A stretch of 64,000 nt of DNA, from the NCBI GenBank assembly GCA_035582835.1, contig JAYKAV010000489.1, positions 1,388,773-1,452,772 on the forward strand, written 5' to 3'. The translations under genes and the position numbers were made by a program. This document shows positions 17,491 to 32,379 of the stretch, piece by piece; positions within the stretch are counted from its first letter, which is position 1, and the number at the start of each line of letters is the position of its first letter. Source of the stretch: Phoebastria nigripes (Eukaryota > Chordata > Aves > Procellariiformes > Diomedeidae). The notes beneath the pieces were generated by a model. It did no database searches, was not told the origin of the DNA, and saw only the letters and a program-made list of their open reading frames with translations.

Positions 17491-19354
17491 CTAAAAGAGC
17501 AAAGCCAAACAGCACATGAATATAGGCAAAAGGTACAGAAATCTGCACTTATGCAGCCTCGGTAAAGTCATTGGGTACTTGCTTATGCAGGATAAAAGAA
17601 AGGTGCAGCAATCACAGTCTAACAGCCATCATTTCAGATCAAACATACCATAAAACCCGATGACAGTATATCACTATTAAATAATACATGTGTACTTCTA
17701 GTTACAATATTAGTATTTTCCATCAGTGACTTTTATGTCAGAGTGCAAAACAATAAATCACAGCAACATTTTTGCATAAACTTGTACAGATTTATAAGTG
17801 TAACAAAAACAAAGCATAAAGTCAACGTAACCATTTGGAAAGACAACAAATTTTCAGATAATTGCTTTTTATTTTGTACTTTATTATTAAATAGGTTTTA
17901 AAGTTATCATGAAAGTACAAAAGCCCTAAAAACTTTAACATGTCATAATCTGCACCACAGGAAGAAGAATCTAATATCCTTAGTTACCTTCTGTGAATCA
18001 AAATTGAACTGAAACTTTCCTAACCCAATTCATATGATCCCTATGAACTCAATCAATATCAATATGATTAGTCACACTGCAGAACTTCAGAGTTCCACTT
18101 AAGTAATTTTTTTTCATGAGACACAACTTAACTGTACTATTCAAAACAATTTGACTCCAGAAACCTGGGGAAAATATTTACATGTTCTTAAGCTTTCTGT
18201 CTAATTGGGACTCAACATTTAAGTAGTTTACCATTTCTGTTAGTCTAAATTCTTTCTAGAAAAGGATAGGAAGCCACTCGATGTTTTGGAGCATATTTTT
18301 AGTGCTTTGCAGTCTTAAATATGTAATTTGCAACCAAAAAATTAAGTACACACATCAAAACATAATTTTTAAAATCACATTCTCCCTCGCATAAAATGAT
18401 TCAAACTAGATATTTAAGCAGTTAACGATGGAACCAGTGTTACCTGATAGATGAAAATGCACAAGTACAATGAAGGTGCTAATAAAAGATCATACAGTCT
18501 GCCCACACATTGCTTTCTGCTTCTCCTGGCCACAGTTTGGTATGCAGCCAGTTATCCCCATGGAGAGAAATGAGCTTTGAGCCGCTCTCTGCATATAGCC
18601 ATACACCCACACACAGCAGCACAGTCTCTTTTTAACACCAAGGAAAGTTTGATTCCATCACCACCATTTTCTGAGAAAAACCTACTCCTTAATCCAAACA
18701 GATATGCAGGATAGTCACAAAAAAAGACACATGGATTTCTACGAAAATGCTGCAGCAACATATCTGTATCAAAATAGATCTTCAGTACCACTACCTTAAG
18801 CAGTCATTAGGAAACACTGTTTTGATATTAGCAAGCAAACATAGCAAAATCCACCAATTCTGCCTTGAAAGGTCAAATATTAATATTTCTTCAGAAAGCT
18901 GATGTGGAAAAACTTAGAAGAAAGAATCCTTCATGTCAACAATACAGATATGTTCAGGACTTAATAAAAAACAAATGTTAAAAGTGAATGCTTTTGTAAA
19001 GCATTCCTGTAGTCCTGGTGCAATCAATCNGATCCATCAGATTATCATATTTAAAAATCAATTTATAAAGCGTGTCTATACTCCTACAGAGAAAAGGCAA
19101 CCATCTGAGAAAGATGCACATTAAATCCCATAACAGCTGGGTGTACAAACAAGGCTAAAAATGAATAGTTGAGAAAAGCAGTCTAAAAATACAAATTAAA
19201 GCTCACATTAACTAAAAAAGACACTAAGGAATCTGCTTTAAAATGTTAATCAAATATATGTAAATAGCTGCAAATGTGTACTGAGACAAGTCTGAAAATC
19301 TTTTTATAATAAAAATTTAGCTTTACAGGTCTGAACTGTACTGGCTAAAGCTTC

Positions 19355-19371
19355 TTTTTTTTTTTTTTTTT
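19355..19371. repeat. Poly(T) tract, 17 nt
   Basis: T homopolymer on the plus strand within a CIT intron. No associated element body recognised. Confidence 0.9.
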
Positions 19372-21220
19372 AATTATAGTTTTAACATTAGCCATCACCT
19401 TTTTACTTTTATTCTTTTCAAATCTGAGACATTACCTAAGAAAACTCTAGCCAGTTCTCACAGACCTGGTTTTATTTGCTGCTTCTATTTCACCTCCCTA
19501 AAGGGGCTAATTTTATTTGTTATTTTTGCTTATTTATTTTATTTGCTATTAAAAGAATCAGAGCGTAATATTACAGGCACCATTTTGCATTTCAAAAATT
19601 TCTCCTAGCAAGCCAGCTTAAAGCATCCATATGCACTGCAACACAGGAAGTAACAGGACAGATTCAGGCAAGAAGATAACAGAGCTCTGCAAAGACACCT
19701 TGTTCAGCCAGAGTGATGGGATGGGACAGAGCATAGGAGACTTGCACTGACCGAAGTTTGAATTTCCTTAGGTGACTGTAGAGGGAGCTGCTCCTCAGGG
19801 TTGGGGTCAGTTTTGTAAGGAAAGAGAGGGCTACAAACTAGAACTACAATCTTTCTTCCTCATCCCTGTCCAAAGAGAGGAAGAAATTCCGTAAAAATAC
19901 ATGTCCTTCTGACACGATGATTTTCCTGCCATGGAAACAGTACATCTTATCCCCAGGTGAAGCTGATTTCAGTTAGCACTGGACACACAGTTTTTAAGAG
20001 ACATCCTTTCCCAGTAATTCTCTCCCATGTACAAATTATATTAGAACAACTCCATGAACATCCATACAACCTTCNAAGTATCAGAAAGGGGGCAGACAGA
20101 GGAAATGAAGAGAAATGGAATACTGACTAATCTAATAAGCCTTGTCATGGTGATATAAGCTCTCAACACAGCATGACAAGGTGGAAAATACCCACATTGC
20201 TGGGGCACTTACATTCTTCCTCAGTCAGAATCATCTCAGAAATTAAAGACATACAATCCAACATCAAAAGCCATGAGGCAAAGCTATCACTCAGGTTGGT
20301 ACCATCTCAGANTATTTCATGTAATTAACTGCTACATCTGGATCAATTCTCTTAGCACAACAGAGCAGTTTCTGCTGCTTCCTCTAAAGTGTGAAAAAAA
20401 GATTAACAAAAGGTAGCCAGCATACATCAACAAGAAAACTGCAATAAAAGATTAAAAAAAAAAAGTCAAATCTATAGTACCAAGCGCTGATAGCACTAGC
20501 TGTGCCAATTTACTTTCAAAAGAAGCACTGCCTGCATGACAAAAAAACAAGTTAACTTAACAGCTGACTATCTAGTGATTTCACAGCTAGATCAGCAACA
20601 GCCTCAACCAGCAGAACTACCAGAAATGGTGCTAGTTGTGTAAAAGCTCCTCCAGTCTTAACGTGGCTGAGATGAAGAAGCAAAAAGTATTAGTATAGGA
20701 AAGGCTATAAGATGATTCTGAGATATCGAACACGTATCTTAACCTGTCTTGTGCATCATACCTCATACCTTCCTTTGTCCTTTTATGCCGCTCTCATAAA
20801 CCCCCAACTCACCTGTGCTTCTTCCTTCTCACAATGATTGACACCATCTGTCCCAATCCTGGCCCCCACAAAACATGCCTATAATCTCATCCCCCGTCCC
20901 TCATGCTCTATTCTTTTTAGCATTATACTCATCTGTACCTTCCGCCCCCTCGTAAATGCTTGCTCAGGCCTAAAAAAAANCAACCAAAACCAAACAGTGA
21001 TACCATCAATCTGTGAATAGAGCTAGCTGAAGCAAAGCATATTTTTGGTATGCCCATCCTCTGCTTCCTCTTTAATCTATCTTTGGTGAAAGAGTTTACC
21101 AGAACCCGACAAACTGTTGGAATAAATCAATAGTCCTTCTTTTTGGAAGAACGGCCCATTTTAACTCTCAGTATTTTATAATGACAATCACGAATCCATA
21201 TCAAATTTTAAAATAAAAAT

Positions 21221-21257
21221 AAAAAAAAAAAANAAAAAAAAAAAAAAAAAAAAAAAA
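21221..21257. repeat. Poly(A) tract, 37 nt
   Basis: A run with one N at 21233, followed about 100 nt later by a second A run (21364-21380). Such runs can be retroposon tails, but no element body is recognisable. Confidence 0.9.
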
Positions 21258-21363
21258 GAAATCTTAGGAACCTACAGAAAAGATTTGGACCATCTACCAA
21301 AGCCTCACAGACCACAATTCAAGAATTACTAGGATTACATTTATTATATTCTGAAAGATAATT

Positions 21364-21380
21364 AAAAAAAAAAAAAAAAA
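21364..21380. repeat. Poly(A) tract, 17 nt
   Basis: A homopolymer on the plus strand, close to the longer run at 21221-21257. Confidence 0.9.
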
Positions 21381-21580
21381 CAACCCTGTATCAGCAACTG
21401 AGATTAGGTACTAGTCCCACTGTCAGCCTTGCCTGTGAATATATCTTTAGGTTCTGGTTTAGCACGCATTTTGTATTAACCTAAGTTTTGTATCATAAGC
21501 AGTCAGGCCCCTTTAGCTCCTTACTCCAGTCTAAGAGAGGACAGAGGCAGGCAAAAATTTACATCATAAACTATTTTTTT

Positions 21581-21664
21581 AATTAGGTATTTTTTTTAAT
21601 TAGGTATTTTGGTATATTTTATTAGGTATTTATTTTTATTAGGTATTTTGGTATATTTGGTTAG
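21581..21664. repeat. AT-rich imperfect tandem repeat
   Basis: The phrase TTAGGTATTTTGGTATATTT occurs twice, about 40 nt apart (from about 21600 and 21639), with shorter ATTAGGTATTT copies between and before. It looks like a small minisatellite built on a TTAGGTATTT core. Confidence 0.8.
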
Positions 21665-23833
21665 CCCCAGATTTATAATGTATTTCTCTTATGCCTTAGG
21701 GCTTCTGCTAGTCACCTGCAAAGGACAAGAACAATTTTCTTTCACCACTTGGTGCGTATTTCTGGCATCTGAGGGTTTTTCTCACTTGTTCTAAGCACTG
21801 GAGATCAGCCACAGTTAGGGACAGGAAGTAAGGTGGGGCTGGCTTTTAATGGAATTAAACTCTCAGTTGCCTGTTATCTTGTCACAGTCACACACTCGCA
21901 GCCAAACCAGCAGCCAAATTTGCAGTCAGACAGGCATTTCTCCCCCAAATCAGGAATTCAGAGGCCATGATGGGAGAAGGAGTTAGCTGGTCCTTCTCTG
22001 CAGCCTGATCCCAGTTCGTAGAATCATACAGGAGATTTATTTAACAAACACTTTGCTAGTACAGGAACCGATGACATAAGCAATGCCCTTGATTTCTCCT
22101 GATTGCTTCCTACGACACATTATTGTCATTCCTTTTGCTCTTTTGTTAGATCTTACATTTGTTACAGGGTCACAAATTCTTCCCAAAACTCATGGTATGG
22201 GACAACATACAGAACGTTTTCATTCAATGGACCCTTCTAAACTACACACCGACTATATAATTTCTGGCAACAGGTCTAAGTGACTTAGGTGAACCCTTCT
22301 AACCCTAAGTGGTTGGGAGAAAGAGGAGAATAGAAAAGAGAACTTCTTTTATCGTTCTTCTGTCCAATTTTTTTGAACTGTCCTTTCTCTGAAGTATTTG
22401 AAATTCCTAGCTCAGCTATGGCTTCTTATTGTCCAGTGAACAAGGGCGAGAGTATAACCCTAAACTTCACAGCTTGACAGCCCTCAAATTAAAAGCAATG
22501 AAAGTTTCAAGGACCTTGTTAATGGCACTCTGCAGTTGCCTGGCCTAACTGTGAGCAGCACTAGAGGCATTAGAGCTATCATGCTGCAGACACAGGAAAA
22601 CAGATCTGCATCACTTAGCAACCATAAGGGTTAGACTTTCAGAGGAAAGGTTTTAAGAAGAAAAATTCTGGACTGATAAACTTGGTAACTTAGGACCTTC
22701 CAGAGAAGACATCCCAAGATTCACAACAGATAAGCCTACCCACCATTTACTGTTCTCTTCCCCATCTAGAATTTGATATTTAAGCTAGTGTGGACAGAAA
22801 CAGTACTTTATTTCCTCAAGTAAAACATACACCACACAATATGTTNCAAGAAAGAAGTTCTCTTTATGACCCAATGTTGCAGTAATATTGAGAATAAACT
22901 AGTCACTGCATTATTTAAATACAGCTATTTTCAAGCCTCCATACACTCTTTGCCATATTTAAATCACCTTCTTAGAACAAAAGGCAAGTATTTACTGCTA
23001 AAAATATCAAAGTGCATTTATCGAGATCTCATTCAAAAAAAGAAACCACTAAGATCTACTTATATTAAAATTATCTGGGGAAAATTAAGTACATGATGTC
23101 TTTCTGTTCCAGCTCAGGAAAAAAACAGGCCACACCAAGCAGAAATTTTACTTCAGTCAAAATTTCTCCAGAGCACATTAATCCCTATATTCTTTTGCTG
23201 TACCCCTTCTCATCTATTACCAAAATTCAAATATAACTTAAATACGCATCTTCAGTACTAGCTCCACAAAGAAAGCATATCAATCAATCTGCTATATCTA
23301 TATTACTTTTCAGCCTTCAACCTCCAGCACAGTTACACCACTGTTCCTGAGACTTTAACCTCACGCTCCTCTTCAGTTCTCGTCCTGAGCCCCGATTACA
23401 CATACATTTTTACCATACATCTATGGTCACTGTTGAGCCTCTTCTGACTGTCATGAATGGTCATGTAGCCTTGATAGATGGATTGCAGTTCCCCAGGCAG
23501 AAAAGATAATACTGTAAGTTATTTCACTCCTAAATCAAGATAGATTTTAACGCCAGGTATCTACAGATATAACATTCCATTTTTCTAATTCTGCTGACTA
23601 TTAGATTATTTCACCAAAAGAATACTTTTTTGGTTGTTATATCCTCTCCCTTCCTTCCTCTTTTGTCATAAAAGCAACTCTCCTGAGGAGGGACAATCAA
23701 AGATTCCCTTTTTATTACTGACATAACCATCACATAACCTTGATTCACAGTGTGGGCAAGATCAAAGATGTCAACAGTATCACCAGATTTGGTTACACAC
23801 TTACCACAGAGCAACTATCACAACCAAAATGAC

Positions 23834-23852
23834 AAAAAAAAAAAAAAAAAAA
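23834..23852. repeat. Poly(A) tract, 19 nt
   Basis: A homopolymer on the plus strand within a CIT intron. Confidence 0.9.
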
Positions 23853-24814
23853 CTTGATTAAGACAGATTGACCACTAAGTCCCTTAAGGGAACTAACTAG
23901 CAGCAGTGAATGAAGGTTGACACAAAAACACAGCGCCTTAGTGTATTGAGTCACTAACCCAGCGAAAGCCATTGCATTCCTGAGAGGCCTCATGATACTG
24001 AGGTAAGGACTTCTCAACTTAACGCACTGCACTAATACTTTTTCAATAGCTCTGTCATCAGAAACTAACCACCCACCACACCAAATGGTTTATACCATAC
24101 TATTTATATTCTTCTTTTTCTCTGACTCCATTCTCTCGGAAAGCATGTTCTCTTTCAGTTGAAAACCATTTTTTCTAGATCTTTACCTCCCTCCACAAAC
24201 ACATACCCTGCATACTTCATCTGAATCTCCAGTCTCTTAACACACAATACAGCAGCCTTCGTATTTAACTTGACCCAACAGCACACAGTCAGCTGCCGTG
24301 AAGCTCCTTCTCTTGTTGATCGACCCATCACTGCACATTCCCAGATTAGTGGAGCTCCATTTCTGTGGATCACTGATTCAGCCTTACACATCCCCAGCAC
24401 TTGGTGCCCACTCTCTGACCCAATAAAATAACACCCCCCCTTTTCCATCTCTGAACTCCTCAGTGTTCTCCTTCTTTCAGGGATCTGCAATACCAGAAAT
24501 GCAATCACCTACTGCTCCCTGGTTAACAGCAACAACTAATTCAAAGTATTTGAACAACAATTTTAACAATAACTGTTTTAGAATCAATCTTTCCATTCCC
24601 TTCCCTCCCCCTCATCCCAGAAATAATCACAGAACAGTAGGACATGCACAAGCCACAGCAGCAACAGATAATGCCAGAATCTGGCAGCTTCCCTAAAGCA
24701 GAGTACTGGCCAGTTAAAACAGCTTTTCCCACACACACACACACCATCCTCACTGTAACAAACCTTTGCATTTTTCCAATGGTCCTATCCACCTCAGCAA
24801 TAATTCCTACTTAC

Positions 24815-24995
24815 TCTGATCTGACGATCCCTAATGCCTTGATGAATGAAAACCCCACAAACGGCAAATCTTCACCCGAGAAGCCTGCTGGGTTCAACTG
24901 GCGCGTAGAGGATAAAACCCGCGAATTCTTCTCTGGTTCATCAAAATTTGAGGTGTCATCATCAGACTTGAGAGTAGGAACGAAGGGGGGAGGAG
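24815..24995 (-). CDS. CIT: CIT coding exon 9 (AGC kinase tail)
   Basis: 181 nt, residues 371 (last two bases) to 431 (first two bases). Starts [20 protein letters not shown] and ends KALGIVRS(E). This is the AGC-kinase C-terminal extension, with the PPF(V/K)P and SNFDEPE motifs and the hydrophobic GFSF segment (LPFVGFSF). The open frame runs into an in-frame stop just after the donor GTAAGT at 24814, as expected for an intron. One residue shorter than human at the GILGRSE position. Confidence 0.96.
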
Positions 24996-27900
24996 CTGGT
25001 GAAAAAAGCAAGAAGAAAAAACAAAATTCAGCTACAGTTCACTCTGCAACAGTCCCACTCATTCAGTGCTTGCAATGGCACTGCAGCTCCTGCTTTTAAT
25101 CTTGCTAACACAAGCAGACTGAGCTGCTGCTCTCAAATCGTATTACAGCAACAAGAGATTAACCCTTAAGCTACCAACATGGCTACCACTCTGCAGGCAG
25201 AACGTCTCCCACACTGATTAAACTCAGTTTTAGGTTGAGGATTTGGGATTGTTGGGGGTTTTTTTTAAACACATACATTGAATCAAATCAAAGCACCAGG
25301 CTAAGAAAATCATTACTGTAATACAGCTAAAAGTAATTCAATTCTGATTCATGTAGAAAAAGAAAATGTCTCCAACCTATCCAATTACTGACACTACATG
25401 AGAATGTAGCCTGATCCTTTGCTAGTCAGCTAAGGGATATATCTACCCTTTAATACTACCAAGAATCTTCCCAGCATGGGCTTCTAAACAACAGCAAACT
25501 GGTCTTTCTCCTGGAAGATTCTGATAAACTATAGCTACTAGAAGCTAATTGGTCTTTAGGAAGGGAAGAAATATCAGTAAGATTTTATTTCTCTAAAAGA
25601 GCTTGCTAAAGATCTGAAACTCTTGTTGGGACACTACTGCAGTCTGGCTCTGATACAATCAGCTCTGAAGAGAGGTATAAATAGCAGGAATTACAATGTA
25701 TTTCTTACTATAATTTCTAAATTGGTACCACTTAACTTGTTAAGCAGTTGTTTAATTTCAGCTGATTTTCTCGTGTTTGCTTCAGTTTAATTAACCAACA
25801 GAACAAAAGAACAAGTTCTTCTCAATGATGTGCAGCACCCAAGCTACCTGCTGGCTTGGCTATGTGTGTGAAAGGAATGAATGCAAAAGCCTGCTGTGCA
25901 ATTTCTACCTCATTAAATCACATTTTCTAAGATTTTTTTTATTTATTTATTGCATCACTCAGGTCCTCACTCACTGCAAATCTACTAATCTCTTTTTTTG
26001 CTCTATAAAGGAGACAGCTCTTCAGTCAGCAACTAGAACACAGCCCATTGTCACAAGCTGATGGAAGTGTAGTGTGCTAAAACCGTTACCATGGATCCAA
26101 TATAGATCTCCTGTAGCTGAAGGGCTGATGAGAATTGAAGAACCGGGAACAAACATTACGACCCCTGCAGTGCAGGCTCCCTGCTCCTCACTCTCTGCAT
26201 GCTCGGAGTTTAACCCTACCTGCCTGCCTTCCTGACAGATGCTGATGCTTATCTGACTGACACAGGCAGAATGAGTCACGGCTGGAGCTTGCTAGCTCCC
26301 TCTAGGTTGCCAAAGCCTTTCACAGCCCGCTTTTTAACTCTTAATTCTCTAGACAAATGTATGCTTAAACTACCCACCAGACCAGCATTAATAGCCAAAA
26401 AAAGAAACCTCTGTCTGTATAAACTGCCAAATCACAACTACACAGGCAGGCTTTGTTAGCAGCTCCCCAAGGACCCATTCTGACGCTGCTCCCGAGCAGG
26501 GAAGTGAGAAGAAATTCCATGAAGCAGATAGGATGCTGCTCACGTACAGTAGTTCCAAGTACATTAGAATGAGATAAATGGGGAAAATATACAAATTAAA
26601 TAGGTTCTGTAGTAAGCAGTTTTACTTACTGGCTCCAGAACATTTAAATTTTCTGTCAATATCATGAATGCATTAATTTCTGCTATTTTATCAGTTATAA
26701 TATAAATTTAGATCCAATATAATGCTGACATTTATGTACTGTAAACATAATTTTGGAATACAGATTGTTGATTAGGATCTGTATTTTTTAAAAAAATTCA
26801 CTTAATGTCAGGATAATGTCCAGCTACTCTTTCATATGCTCTTAATGATTAAAAACAGAGAAGCAACAGAAGACAGTTTGTAAGTGTATCATCTTTAATG
26901 CAAATATAAGCCCAAAGTTACAGTTAATTTATAGCAGAGGAGTATAAGTTCAGGAATTAATATTTTTTAGTTTGGGACCTCTGCTGAAAGAACTTTGCAC
27001 ATCCTTTTACAGGAAGGGGTTGCTGTGGGGTTTTTAACATTGTTTTTGAAGACAGATACTGTCTATGAGGTAAAGTAATAGAGAAAACAGCAAACTACTC
27101 ACTTCGTCTGGGGAAGTCTAGAATCTTTCTTAAAGAGGTAGCAAAAAACAATATAGCTGCCTTTTTATAATGGTATAAGAACCCTGTTATATACTCCTCT
27201 GAGTTTGACAGATAACTTCATCTTTGAAAGGGAGATCTAGTGTCTGTCTTCTCACCAGAAATTAGCTAAGAAGATCTTAAGAGTCATCTTCAAGCCCTTG
27301 CAATTAAAAATAAAGTCTTTCCTCTTACCAACAATAAGAATTCCTAGTCAAAGCACATGCATAAAAGAAAATACAATTTAAATATGCTTAAGATCAGCAT
27401 GCACATAAAGGAAGAAAAGCACTCAATAGGGGAACAATGGATGCAAAAAGATAAAACTGAATGCGAGACAGAGCAAACCTTTGGGGCTGGTGGGAAACTA
27501 GTTTAAAGAGCACAATGTTTTACACAACAGTTTCCTCTAATGTTTATTAATAGATGTGAACGAAGAAGACAAATTGTGAACACTAGATTAAAAATAATGA
27601 AAAAATAATTTGCCCTCTATTTTGCATTCACTAAAAATCCATGACTAACAGACCAAAAACTCTGCAACTTTGCAGTATAACCTTGTTACGATATTTGTAT
27701 CAAGAAATAGTAGCAACTAAGAAGAAAACTTAAAAAGAACAGTCATTCAACAAAAACACCTCTAGATGTTAAGTAGTTCTGTACTGTCAACAGTGACTGA
27801 AAATGAGAAGCAGAACTTCTTCAGAAGTTTCAGGACACTGAAGGAAAACTCACTGAGGAGTAAGAGGGAATATCTTTAAGAAAAAAAAAGCTAGACCCAC

Positions 27901-30900
27901 TCTGTCTGATTTTGTTAATTATTTGGTAACTTCTTCGTAGTCTTTTATTCCTAAGACTAAGGAGTCCTTTGTCTGATGTCCAAAATATCTATGTAGTAGT
28001 CTTGTAAAAACAAGCTAAAACAGACGAGCCATTTTGTTCTCAAATGTGGGTCACATGGTGACATCATCTCTAGTTAAATTATTATTTCTGGCTTAAAATC
28101 AGAGGACTGTCACACAAGAATAGTATTTTCAGAACAAGATGAAGATTGGTGAATGCAAATACGTTGATGTGCTTATCAGTTGCTTCTTTAAAGGGAAGAA
28201 TCCTTTAGTAGAGGTCAAGATAAGCCTCTGAGAACTAAATGTTAAAACCATGCCGTCGCATCTGACAAGGTCAAAAATTTGCATTTTTTTCAGGCTCACC
28301 CAACAGAGAGGCAAAACTATTACTCAAAAAGACAGTAAACCTGATGCTTCTACTCGTACAAACTGGTATAAAGACCTCTTTTTGCCTCTGATAGTTACAA
28401 ACGAACATACATGTTCTGTTTACCATTTAAAGTATCTTGTAGAGAACTGCATGTTTTAAAAAAGCCAATTGCTTGCCTAGATACCTCCCCACTTGTGGAA
28501 GGATGTAACCCTCTTCCATCTGTTCCAAAGAATGACTTTCAGAGGAAAAGGGGGTGTTGTAGGTTGCTAAGTTTAAAAAAAAAGAAAAAAGCAAAGACCA
28601 AAACCACCACACATACGCTGCAGTACTTTAACCAGTTTATCATTAAGATTAGATAAAATGTCTCTTATGGAAAGAAGCTTTTTTTTTTCTTTAAACTCTG
28701 CACTAGTGTATTTATGACTAGTTCAAGGAACATTGCCTTAATCGGGTCTTTCCATCCTTTCAAAATATTTTCATGCAAATTCAGAAAAGAGGTAGTGCAT
28801 TTCCCCTGGGACAGTGGAAGACTTAACTGAAATAGGAAATTTAAAGGAAATACAGAACGTTTCTTAAGAATAAAAATGTGTCTTTTCTTGATCTACAAGG
28901 TGATCTATATGTGCTTTCTGAGGAAAAGCATCCACACAGCCTTTGTAAGTAGGTTAGGTATTACTCTTCCTCAGGCTTTAAGAGGCCTATTTGAGTAAAG
29001 TGTTACGGAAGAAAAATAGAAAATAGAAAGTCCAAGAGATGTAATTTAAGGATGTTTTCTCTAAGACCACTTAAAAAAAGGCATTATACTAGTTCTAACC
29101 AATCTATACAATATTATCTTAACATCTTTTCTGTTCTGTCAAGACAATGATCCAACACATACATCTCTGTTAATAAAAGCAATCTTCAAGCTGACATGAA
29201 AGTGATCTCCACTTAAGAGAAACAAATCAACACATTTTTCTGAAGGCAAGCATTTAAATAAAACATCACAATGTTTAACTGTTAACATACTGAATGACAA
29301 CTTTGGGCTCATAAGGATAAGGAAGAGCCTTGGACTTACGAACAATGAGATTTGGGTTCCTGCCTGTTTAATAGCAGAAGACAGCCTAAAAATCAGTCTT
29401 CAACACTTTCTCAAGTTCTTCTGTTTGCNCAAGACATTAATTAATTCTTTTCTTCTCGTATATATAGTTTCCTCATGCAAGTCAAAACATGCCATTCCAT
29501 TTTCAAGACCTCTTGGACTGCAGTTACAAAGCAATTCTTAAAATGAAAGATTCTTTATGCTATACATATATATCNCTTAGAAGACCATAAAAGTCTTCTG
29601 ACCATCTCTCAGCTAGCCTTCAGCAGGCAGATTTTTGGTTCCAAATTAAACAGCTGATGTAATTTATGGATTTCAAATAACAAAATGTGATTAACAAAAT
29701 CCCCCAATTATATAGAATGCAACCTTGTTGCCAATAACTCAAGTACGTCACCCCCCATTCTCTGATTTTAGATACCTATCAAGTACTCAAATATTTCTAT
29801 CTGTGTTTCAGCTAAATGATCAGGATTTTAACTGGAAGGTTGATAACAGAACTATGTTTATTCTAGGTAAATAAATTCCAAAATATTTTCAGAAAATTCT
29901 GTCAAATAAATTAACACAATCTTTCAAAAGTTTTGTTTTGATTTCTTTGGTATGGGGGGGTGTGGTGGTGTCTGGTTTTTTGGGGTTTTTTTTAGAAGCT
30001 TTAGAAGTCATTAAATAGCAGAAATCAACAAATACAGAGAGCAAAATCTATAAATATGTTTCAGTACAATACTCCAAGGAAAGGGAAAATTACCTATTGA
30101 GACAGATCCAATTAAACCTGACCTTAGGTTTAACGGTTGGATTCTGTTTCTGTAACTTAAGAGCTGCTTCTACAGACACGTGCTACTTGAACCCAAGGAA
30201 GTTGGGAGCTTTTTTAGAGGCAACTGTATTTTGGGAAGGGGTTTACTGAAAAGTCAAGTGTTTCATAGGTTACCATAACAACAAAATGTAACACCAAAAA
30301 ACCCCTTAATGACACATTCTTAACCAAAATCGGTGCATTAAAAATGGTTATCCTGGAGCTCCCAGCATGATAATTTAAATATCTGCAAGGCAAGGGTACC
30401 AATTTTTTCCCTACCTTTCTCAGTCTGAAATAGAAATAAAATCATTGCTTTTATAGACTAGAGGAAAGTCTGACTGTGCTAACACACAATTTATTTAACA
30501 ATCATAGAATCATTTAGGTTGGAAAAGACCTTTAAGATCATTGAGTCCAACATTCCATGCCCCCAAAATCTTTGACCAGATTAACTTGAGGGAATGAGAT
30601 TCTTTAATCGAAATCCAAATCCTGTGACCTCTTCCAGCACTCACTAGTTTCCTAATTTTCTCAGGCTGCCATTGCTCCAGTTAAACACCACTATCAGCGG
30701 AGGTCAAGATAAGAAAGAAACTTTTAGCTTTTAGATAGCCCAGGTCAAACCCGACAAGGGTTTTGAATAGAATGACAGCAACACTGCCCTGAATAAACCA
30801 GCAAATGGAGAACCACTGCAGAGAGAAAAGCAATAGGTGATACATTGAGTCTGCTACTAGAAGCAAGAAGACTGCTGTGTTTTGTGCTAGTTACAGTGGG

Positions 30901-32379
30901 GTTTTATGAAGTATGAGACATAACAACGAAGTCAGGGGTCAAAACTGCATGAATCTTCACAGTAGGTAGGTCCGGATATTATAGGGAATGATGCAATCCA
31001 CTGGCCAGCTGCAGACAGAAATGGGATTTTTAAAATCCCGAATGATTATTTCAACATTATAATGACATCAGGGCTGCCTACCAGCTTGTCCATCAGTATC
31101 ACCGTTGTCACATGAAATGGCAAAACACTCAATTAACTTGTGCAGTTGTGTGAATACTGGACAGATGATTGCCAAGGAAACACCAGAACATACGCTCACA
31201 TACCATTTTTTTCCAGATCTGAGATAATACGATACAAATGCAATACAAAAATTTCAGAAGTGGAAACTGGTGGCTTAGGCAGGGTTCTGGGGAAAGAAGG
31301 CAGAGTGAGCTGAAGTCTGGGAAACATATGCTAAAATGATGAAAAAGACTCAAGGCTCAATGGCTCTCAAAGGGCAGAAACAATGGAATTTAACAGAACA
31401 GCAGCTCCACAAGTTCAAAATTAATGAATCAACAGAAAAGTGAGTAAACATTCTGTGGAGCTGACAGCTGAAGTGCTGAGATAGTCATCAAAAGTAGCAG
31501 CACTGGCTTAGCAATTCATCATGGAAAATGGAGCACAATCATTGCTCTTACAGCATATTTGATAAAGAATATAAGGCAGACATGTTCCTTGCCCAGATAA
31601 TCTTACAGTCTAAATAATTTAAAACACTATCCAACACAAGTCAGGCACTCATACACAGATCATTGCTGATCTGTGAAATATTTGCTTTCGCCATGGAGCT
31701 GGTGCCTCAGTACTTCCAAATACTAAATTCCATTGCTACTATAGCATTATAAAAATTTTCCNCATAGAAAATTATCTGTTTCACTGATTTTATTCCATTC
31801 CTGGTGGATGAACAGATTTTTGACAAAAAATTAATCATACATTAGCCATATTAACTTTGAGGAAAAACTCCAATGCCCCTATGTCCACTGACATTTTATC
31901 ACCTACAGAAGCTAAAAAAAACCCAAACAAACATAAACGAAGCCGAATCACAAGCAATGATAGAGAGAAATCTGAAGATACAACAAAAAATAATAAGAGT
32001 AAGCCAAAATTTAGCAAATTGAGGTGGAAAAGGCCTGAAGGAACATACTGATGCATTTTAATTGGAGGAAAGACATGGGAAGGACCATTTTGATTTTCCA
32101 GTCTAGTGCCTGTAGTAATATGGCAATTGCATCAGAAATTCATATAGAATTGTATTAAACTTCATCTTACCTTACAATTTTCACCTGAGAGATGTTAACA
32201 TATCCTATCCAAAAACCAAAATGAATTGTTTTGTTAAAAACACCTGCTCCAGGACACAATCCTGTTTCATTATGAATAATTATTCAGATCAAACACAATT
32301 AAATACTCACATTGTAAAAATTTTCATGTTACCCAAAAAAACCAGAAATTGTTTATAAATGCAGTATTATTCTACTTAC
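24996..32379 (-). other. CIT intron between coding exons 8 and 9
   Basis: 7.4 kb intron. The only element recognised is a CR1 3' tip at 30501-30565. A G/T-rich stretch is at about 29953-29992 on the plus strand. No alternative coding exon seen. Confidence 0.6.
30501..30565 (-). mobile_element. CR1 LINE 3' terminal fragment
   Basis: Short match to the CR1 3' untranslated end in minus orientation: ATCATAGAATCAT, then AGGTTGGAAAAGACCT, AAGATCATTGAGTCCAAC. Beyond about 30565 the similarity fades, so it is a heavily 5'-truncated copy. The same motif series occurs at the left end of the larger CR1 copy at 56726. Confidence 0.85.

Larger units (their letters stand above)
17491..24814 (-). other. 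CIT intron between coding exons 9 and 10
   Basis: 7.3 kb intron. It holds homopolymer tracts (19355-19371 T, 21221-21257 A, 21364-21380 A, 23834-23852 A), an AT-rich tandem repeat at 21581-21664 and a short ACAC tract at about 24731-24745. No coding segment, RNA gene or retroelement recognised. Confidence 0.6.

Noticed and set aside
24891..24905. GGGTTCAACTGG resembling a tRNA B box
   Set aside because: It lies inside CIT coding exon 9 and there is no matching A box or cloverleaf.
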